Assembly (NCBI GenBank): GCA_039602395.1
Contig: JBCNJP010000017.1
Coordinates: 14,162,315 to 14,226,314, forward strand
From: Deinandra increscens subsp. villosa
Lineage: Eukaryota > Streptophyta > Magnoliopsida > Asterales > Asteraceae
DNA length: 64,000 bases
Reading direction: 5' to 3'
Both the position numbers and the translations under genes were made by a program. Positions 57,583 to 64,000 of this stretch are shown here, in pieces (within the stretch, counting starts at the first letter, position 1; the number at the start of each line of letters is the position of its first letter). Below the pieces are notes generated by a model. It did no database searches. It was not told the DNA's origin and worked only from the letters and a program-made list of their open reading frames with translations.

Positions 57583-60508
57583 CTATGACGAAGGAGCAAC
57601 AAAGTAATCTAGAATGGTTTTTCTTTTTAAAGAGGGTGGAGGATTAAGCACCGAAGATGGGCTGCCAAAACTAGCATCCGGAGATCTCTCGCATGCATCA
57701 ACGATAAATGAACTGGATAACTGTTTTTTTAGCGGTTCAGGAGTTCTCATTTCAGGGACTGATGATGTAAGACTGGTAGAGTCAAACTGGACCGTTGATT
57801 GGACCGGGGTGTCAAGATTGGATGACTCGATTGGATCTTTGGTTTCTTCCTGTGCAAAAAGCTTTTGACGTTTCATCATTGGAAGTGTTTTTTCTCTCCT
57901 TCGAATCGATGAGGGTGATCTTTGTGTAGAATAACAGCTGTTATTAATGTTCCAAAGCTGGACCTGACATGCCAATAGAAGTTGTAAGAGGGTGTGTTTT
58001 CTACAATTGGATGTGTGGGTCTGGTAACGGGTCAAAACATATTTGGGCTTAAAAGTGTCGATTTTCATTTTGTTTTTTGTAAGGGTGCACAAACACTTTT
58101 TGGTCTTTTCTGTAAAAGGTTATATGAATAATTGATGCTTGTATTATAATTTAAAAATAACATGATTAATATAATAATAAAAAAAATTGAATAAAAAGAC
58201 AGTTTCATGTATCCGCTTCAAAACTTGGTATAATAATATAGTATTGACACAATAAAAAACCAGAATATCAAATATACCCAATTTTAGACTATGAATCTAT
58301 AGTGTAAGGAAAAAGAGTGGGTATAGAGGTTATATTATAAATTGTATTTAATAAAGTTTTAAGTATATTGAAAGGGTATATTTGAATATTTGAGATTAAT
58401 TTCTTTGGTAAGATGAATATGAAATTTGAAGTTAGACTTACCACAGAATCATCTGCAGCAGTTGCTATTTTACCAATCTCATATGAACACCTGCACATGA
58501 ATAAACAAAGGTAAGTCCGCATACATGTGCCAGGCATGATGAGAATAATGGAAACCAATTGCACTTGATTCATCGATTATTTGTAAAAACAAATTTTCAG
58601 ATTGTTGAAGTTGTATAACAATCTACATACCAATCTACTGCTGTCACTTCTCCATCATGGCCTTCGAGTTTGATAGGATCGGCATGTGGTTTGTTTACCT
58701 GATTTGAAATATCCAGAAGGTATAAATTTTAGTCAAAATCGAGTCCTGGTATAGTTTAACAATATGCTGCATTTAGATTTAAAGCTCACCTGCCATACGT
58801 AGGCGGAACCATCAGTAGAGCCACTAAGTAAATGGCCTGCATCAGGACTCAACTTTGACTGAAAATATAAGCATTGAAGAAGATAAAGTTTCAGATTATG
58901 CAAATACATAACATTAACGATGATTGATGTTTGATGATTGGAAATTGGTAGGTACTTTTGCTTACCTTAACAAAAAATGAACCAATATTACATCCTTTGA
59001 AACTCTTAATAGGTCCCTTTTCAAGTTGTAGTACATTAAAGAGATATATCCTGAATGATTGTAAACGTATTCAAAGATCAATAAAGCTTAAACTTGTGAA
59101 GCCACAACTGTGTATATTTTTGTCAAAGGTAATGAAGACATGCAAAAGAACAAACAGTGAGGTGTTAGGATGCTAAAATAGTACCTGCTGTCCATACATG
59201 AAGCTGATATATAAACTCCGTTTAAATCTTGGGATAAGCTAGATATACCATATGATCTTGCCTGAGAAATAAATAAATATCATGTAAATAGTAAATACTT
59301 TTTTATAAGATGTAGATTGATCTTGTTTTGAAAAAGCTCCAAGGTATTGAGGCCCCAAAAGCCGAGGTGCAAGGCACGCACATTATGTACGCTAGGCATT
59401 GCCCTATGTACGACCAAATAAGTTTAATTTACAACAAGAGGCCGTGGCTCCCTAGTCTATTTTACTAATCAACCTTTTTATCAAGTAAAGATGTCATAAT
59501 TTCTTAGTCCCTTTGGTTATGGAGCCTAATTTTGACCCAAAAGTACATGAGGCATTTCCCAACCCACCTCGCGCCTCTGGTACGCCTTTAAAAAAAAGAC
59601 ACTAATGTATTGTTTCAGCAAAAGATTCAAACTGAAGGCATACCCCCTTTCCGGACAGATTATCTTGGGAACACGCCTGAGTAATTGGAGCTTTAAGGTT
59701 TCTTGTATCCCAAAACTTTATAACACTGCAACAAAGTAAACATTTAAATGATTAAAAATGTCCCAACATAGAGCTGGTTAAAAACATAATTGCAAATGGG
59801 TAGCAGTAGCCTCTTGCATACCTATCTACTGCTCCAGCAGTAGCAATGGAAACCTCATCTTTCATATATAGAACTGATGTAACACTCATGGAAGCAGCCT
59901 GGAATATTCAAAAATTAGTTAACCATTCTGGTAAATCTCAGTATGTAGTGGGATTAAATTTAAAGTATCTTGAAACTAACCTTACTACGCCTGCCCCTCG
60001 TTTTAACACTTGATGAAGTATGAGCCCCTTGAACGGTGGCTATTGTTCTGAAAACATGATGGTATTCAGTAACGACTAGTAGTCTTAAAGCATGACTAAC
60101 TTGTAACTGAATAGTGAAAACTTACAAAGTATCAGAGTGTGACCCCGTAGATTTAGAGCACCTTAAATCCCATAAAGCAAAAGAACCATCTCTTGAACCA
60201 GACACAATTATATCTTCCATATACAAATAATCATTTAGGTAAACATCCAATTCCTTTCCTGGAGGAAATATAACTGAAAGAGTGATAAGCATACCATTGT
60301 TGGAGGGGTGAGCACTGATAGATTTCACACTTCCTGTGTGTCCAGTTAGTGCTAGAAGACATTTTTTTTCTTGAGAATCCCATACTTTAATCTGTCCAAA
60401 GGCCATAACACATTATCAGATAAATTAAGCAGAAAACAAAACCAAATTAACATCTTAGTAAATACTTACGCTATGATCGGCACAAGCTGTCAGCAAATTG
60501 GTGTCATC
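57583..60508 (-). CDS. CDT2/DTL (denticleless)-like WD40 substrate receptor, 5' end in assembly gap
   Basis: Twelve exons on the minus strand join in one frame: 60508-60470, 60391-60295, 60213-60126, 60047-59981, 59898-59822, 59725-59644, 59261-59185, 59050-58966, 58858-58790, 58698-58631, 58490-58442 and 57963-57583. They give 392 C-terminal residues. WD40 blades are seen in TACADHS-IKVWDSQEKKCL, DIIVSGSRDGSFALWDLR, AGAVDSVIKFWDTR, GHLLSGSTDGSAYVWQ and KIATAADDSVVQLWN. ALWDLR and KFWDTR are DWD boxes (WDxR) used to bind DDB1. The tail is disordered and ends KRKTILDYFVAPSS, a PIP-box-like motif. CDT2 is the adaptor by which CRL4 ubiquitin ligase removes CDT1 and other proteins on PCNA-loaded chromatin. 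The N-terminal blade(s) must lie in the N run or beyond. The WD40 identification is sure; CDT2 orthology is likely. Confidence 0.85.
59340..59600. repeat. Intron repeat related to GCGCCTAGG elements
   Basis: GAGGCCCCAAAAGCCGAGGTGC at left and CACCTCGCGCCTCTGGTACG at right resemble the ends of the GTCAAAGG/CCTAGGCG family at 16052-16333. Lies between two WD40 gene exons. Weakly defined. Confidence 0.3.
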
Positions 60509-60611
60509 CTGCAAAAATCAAATACAATTAGCAAAATTTAAACACATAAACAGAATGCCATCTATGTATCCCATGGTTCACATACTGGTTACTGGTTTAC
60601 ATGATCCAGAT

Positions 60612-61111
60612 NNNNNNNNNNNNNNNNNNNNNNNNNNNNNNNNNNNNNNNNNNNNNNNNNNNNNNNNNNNNNNNNNNNNNNNNNNNNNNNNNNNNNNNNN
60701 NNNNNNNNNNNNNNNNNNNNNNNNNNNNNNNNNNNNNNNNNNNNNNNNNNNNNNNNNNNNNNNNNNNNNNNNNNNNNNNNNNNNNNNNNNNNNNNNNNNN
60801 NNNNNNNNNNNNNNNNNNNNNNNNNNNNNNNNNNNNNNNNNNNNNNNNNNNNNNNNNNNNNNNNNNNNNNNNNNNNNNNNNNNNNNNNNNNNNNNNNNNN
60901 NNNNNNNNNNNNNNNNNNNNNNNNNNNNNNNNNNNNNNNNNNNNNNNNNNNNNNNNNNNNNNNNNNNNNNNNNNNNNNNNNNNNNNNNNNNNNNNNNNNN
61001 NNNNNNNNNNNNNNNNNNNNNNNNNNNNNNNNNNNNNNNNNNNNNNNNNNNNNNNNNNNNNNNNNNNNNNNNNNNNNNNNNNNNNNNNNNNNNNNNNNNN
61101 NNNNNNNNNNN
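60612..61111. other. Assembly gap of 500 N
   Basis: Exactly 500 N, so a placeholder of unknown true length. It hides the 5' part of the WD40 gene. Confidence 0.98.
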
Positions 61112-61250
61112 TTTATGTTATTTTAGAGATGATATATAAATGGTATTTTTCCTGTATTGTTTCCTAATCGTAAATACATATTCCGAGCAATAACTCATTT
61201 TGAATTTATATGCATGAAAATTTATACATTTAAGATTTGATATATTTTAT

Positions 61251-61254
<4 letters not shown>

Positions 61255-61316
<62 letters not shown>
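61255..61316. repeat. (TA)n microsatellite
   Basis: About 31 uninterrupted TA units just right of the assembly gap. Confidence 0.95.
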
Positions 61317-61321
<5 letters not shown>

Positions 61322-61449
61322 ACAAAATTTGGTAAAGGAATAGTTAGGTTTTGGGTTTTCAACATTGGTCACAAAAGTTTAACAATTATATATATAACAA
61401 TGAATTTTGGAAGATTAATAATATACTTTTCATTTCTTATAGTTTGGCC

Positions 61450-62158
61450 ACAATACTTTAGGGCTTTGACACTTTTTACCCCTTAAACTTTTACAATTTG
61501 TTTTTTTAACGAAATAGTAAACTTTTGGTTTTCATAGTTTGGTCACATATGTTTCATACTCTTACGTTTTGTATCCTTTAACTTTTAAAGTTTTTTTTTT
61601 GTTTTAAGTTTTGTTGTCTTCTACTTTGGCCACGGAACTTTTAACTTTCATACTTTCGCTTTTAGTATATTTTTATAGTTTTATACTTTCACTACAAGAC
61701 TTTTAGACTTTTATATTTTATACACCTTAACTTTTTTACCCTCTAACTTTTAAAGTTTTTTTTTTGTTTTAAGTTTTGTTTTCTTTTACTTTGGCCATGA
61801 AACTTTAAACTTTTCTACTTTCGTTTTTAGTATATTTTTATAGTTTTATATTTTCATCATGAGACTTTTAGACTATTACGTTTTATACCCCTTAACTTAG
61901 TATATTTTTATAGTTTTATACTTTCACCACAAGACTTTTAGACTTTTATGTTTTATACTCCTTAACTTTTTAACCCTCTAACTTTTAAAGTTTTTATTTT
62001 TGTTTTAAGTTTTTTTGTATTCTACTTTTGCCACGAAACTTTTAACTTTTCTACTTTCGCTTTTAGTATACTTCTATAGTTTTATACTTTCACCACGAGA
62101 CTTTTAAATTTTTACGTTTTAGACCATTTAACTTTTTGACTTTCGTTCAGTATAGAAA
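61450..62158 (+). repeat. AT-rich minisatellite, irregular unit of about 180-235 bp
   Basis: The block AACTTTTAAAGTTTTT...TTGTTTTAAGTTTT...CTACTTTGGCCACGAAACTTTT...AGTATATTTTTATAGTTTTA...GACTTTTAGACTTTTA recurs beginning near 61568, 61744 and 61979, with a partial extra copy between. It ends at CCCCGCAGCAACGCACGGGG (62163). Confidence 0.75.
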
Positions 62159-62159
62159 T

Positions 62160-62944
62160 TCAACCCCGCAGCAACGCACGGGGTGGTAAACATCTCGTTA
62201 AGATCAATAGGGAAATCAAGACCAGCATTGAATCATGGTTTTGAGAAAGTTCAGGAATCACTAACGGATAATTATTCCGTTTAGGGATAACGTCAATAAC
62301 GAGAATTGATCTTGAGGAGATACGCGATTCTGAGAATTCTCTCGAAGATGTTGCTAATATAAGAGTTTTGATATTTGATGATGAGTCTATCGGACTGGTG
62401 ATGTACATTCGAGATGTATCATCTATAATGAATGGGTGTTCCTTAAAGTGGGGAACTAGATCTAATGAATTTTGATGAAGTGACATTTTAACAAGGATGC
62501 CACGTATTCATTACGGGTTTGATGAAGGACACATGTTTCTAATTTATTGGCACGAATAGTCAAGTCCGAGTTATCTTGAACGAGGAACAAATTCCACGTG
62601 ATGTTTGAGACACTCAATTTAATGATGACGTTTGATCTTCCCGAGAGGCGCATATATGTTCGTCAGGGATTGAGTTGTAATTAAGGATAACGGAAATTGA
62701 GGGTAATAGGTTTCTTGTCCGCTGATTAATCATAATGAGAGGTTTAAGGGTAATAAATATAAGAAATGATTGAGTAAGTAGGATGACATCAAGCAAAGAG
62801 TTATAAAATTCATTTTCTTATATATATACAGGATGAACATCGATTGTAAAGATTACAAACTTTAATTACAGGGTAATCGATTTATTCAAGTATTAACAAA
62901 GTCCAAACGATCTTCAATCATCATCATCATTCTTCCTTCAGAGA
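62160..62944 (-). mobile_element. Retroelement-derived DNA downstream of the gag remnant
   Basis: Continues the minus-strand gag-like region, but all frames are broken or show no known domain. Probably a decayed part of the same element. Confidence 0.3.
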
Positions 62945-63631
62945 TCATCCACTACGAGAGTAGTAGTTGCTTGGAGTTTGATGTTGTTGCTTCACAGGAG
63001 GGTTATCGGCGTCCAGCTGGGGACATGTGTATGGTAGATGATCAAAGTATTCACAATGGTAGCAATAAAACATGGAGGAGAAAGTATTCTGGATAGCAGT
63101 AGCAACTTGAACAGGTGTTCGTGCCATAGGTTGGACTATTGGAGGCTGGGCTCTTGGTGGTAGATAGCAGGTTTTCTGGAAATGACCATATCAGTTGCAA
63201 TTATAGCACCTGCGGAAAGGTGAGACCACCGGGTGTTGATGATGACAGGTGTTACACAAAGGGTAAGGTCCAAAGTAAGGTTTCTTGGTCGATCGAGTAT
63301 TGGGATCCTTCTGAGTGGCAGGAGTAGTAGGTATAGCAGCTTCTGCAGGTGTGGTTGTTATAGCGTGATGTTTATCTTTCCTTTTCCTCTTCTTGGTTTT
63401 GGCAACGGGGCACTTGATGACTTCTAACCATTGAGGTAGTTTAGTAGGATTTTCAGAACCACTGCACTTCAGAGAGTTACACGCCTTACAATGTTTGGAA
63501 GGGCAAACAGGATTCATAGCAACATCATTGTTGCCCAAAATATCGTGGAGGGCTTGTCGAAAAATGTTAGAGATGAAAGCCGCCACTTGTTGAGAAATTT
63601 GTCGGGCCATTTGTTGATCGTCAGGATTCAT
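62945..63631 (-). pseudogene. Ty3/gypsy-like gag remnant with zinc-knuckle cysteines
   Basis: One minus-strand frame runs from MNPDDQQMARQISQQVAAFI (63631) through a CPSKHCKACNSLKC cluster and a basic KTKKRKRKDKHH stretch to CRRCYNCN-like knuckle residues. A TGA at 63191-63193 interrupts the knuckle (CYNCN, stop, YGHFQKTC). The same frame continues with a second CYHCEYFDHLPYTC box to a stop at 62945. Gag with CCHC knuckles packages retrotransposon RNA. No protease, RT or integrase is present in the window. Confidence 0.65.
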
Positions 63632-64000
63632 GCTGATGGTAAATATTCAGGAGACAAGGGATACGATAATCGATTCAGGATCATGATGACGAATATTTTA
63701 TAAAACATTTGAATTCAGAATTCATGAGGTTTTAGACAAGGGATAGAGAAGAAATCATGTTGTTTTAGTAAAACATAATGGAATGGCCCTCGTTTCTCGA
63801 TTGAAAAACTACAACCGTGACTAGTCAGAGTTAGTTGGGATCCGTAGCAGTAATTGACATGCTTTGGCCTAATAGGTTCCAACACTCTCACCAAAGACTT
63901 CTAGGTAGGTATCCCGATCCACACGGTTGATCAGGTTTTATACGCAATGCCTGCCTAGATAGACCTCCAGCTACCGGTGCCTTTCCCCTTCCAGTTACTA
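63632..64000 (-). mobile_element. Leader/LTR-proximal part of the same gypsy-like element
   Basis: The reverse complement of 63830-63990 matches 31571-31700 (CACCGGTAGCTGGAGGTCTA, AGAGTGTTGGAACCTATTAG, GGCCAAAGCATG), showing that both loci hold members of one family in opposite orientation. The element runs off the window. Confidence 0.5.

Noticed and set aside
60498..61167. Long frames across the N run
   Set aside because: Open only because N codons are not stops.

Overview
The window is nuclear DNA of a flowering plant (eudicot). Genes have many short exons with GT-AG (some GC-AG) introns, intergenic DNA is AT-rich, and Mutator-, PIF/Harbinger-, pogo/Tigger- and LTR-type transposable elements are dense, with a fragment of plastid accD inserted in the nuclear sequence. 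The style of the repeats and of the MULE-OTU element suggests Asteraceae, but that is an impression and not proof. A run of exactly 500 N (60612-61111) marks a scaffold gap.

Layout. 1-5044: the 3' part of a multi-pass membrane protein gene. The DNA upstream of its first visible exon holds a single shaggy/GSK3 kinase exon remnant, a CGAACC-rich inverted-repeat element and a pogo/Tigger transposase remnant. 7243-14482: a nearly complete Mutator-like element of about 7.2 kb with diverged TIRs and a 9-bp target duplication. It carries a MULE transposase-OTU protease gene (internally deleted and frameshifted), a second intact gene resembling Athila-type ORF1, a 164-bp repeat in three tandem copies, tandem upstream ORFs and a dispersed sequence motif. 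14544-14832: a PIF/Harbinger MITE. 15694-19763: SHMT of the plastid SHM3 type, 11 coding exons. 21615-29990: mitochondrial-type PNPase (PNP2), 16 exons. 30.7-35.3 kb: TE-rich DNA with a plastid accD fragment interrupted by a non-autonomous MULE. 35649-37850 (minus): an intronless PLS-E class PPR protein. 40908-44158: a J-domain plus ferredoxin-like protein (DJC76/77/82 group). 44479-45180: a PIF/Harbinger deletion derivative that keeps the transposase tail. 48320-53932: a GT14/DUF266 glycosyltransferase with a truncated LTR retrotransposon in one intron. 57583-60508 (minus): a CDT2/DTL-like WD40 protein whose 5' end runs into the gap. 61.1-64 kb: a TA microsatellite, an AT-rich minisatellite and a decayed Ty3/gypsy gag region.

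The single-copy genes are housekeeping genes. Four of them (SHM3, PNP2, the PPR protein and the J-ferredoxin protein) are expected in organelles; PNP2 and PPR proteins both act on organellar RNA. I see no operon-like arrangement. The most unusual unit is the 7.2-kb Mutator-like element: its transposase begins with a Gly/Tyr/Gln/Ser-rich FUS-like low-complexity region encoded by duplicated exons, its leader has duplicated short uORFs, and it carries a separate retrotransposon-ORF1-like partner gene.
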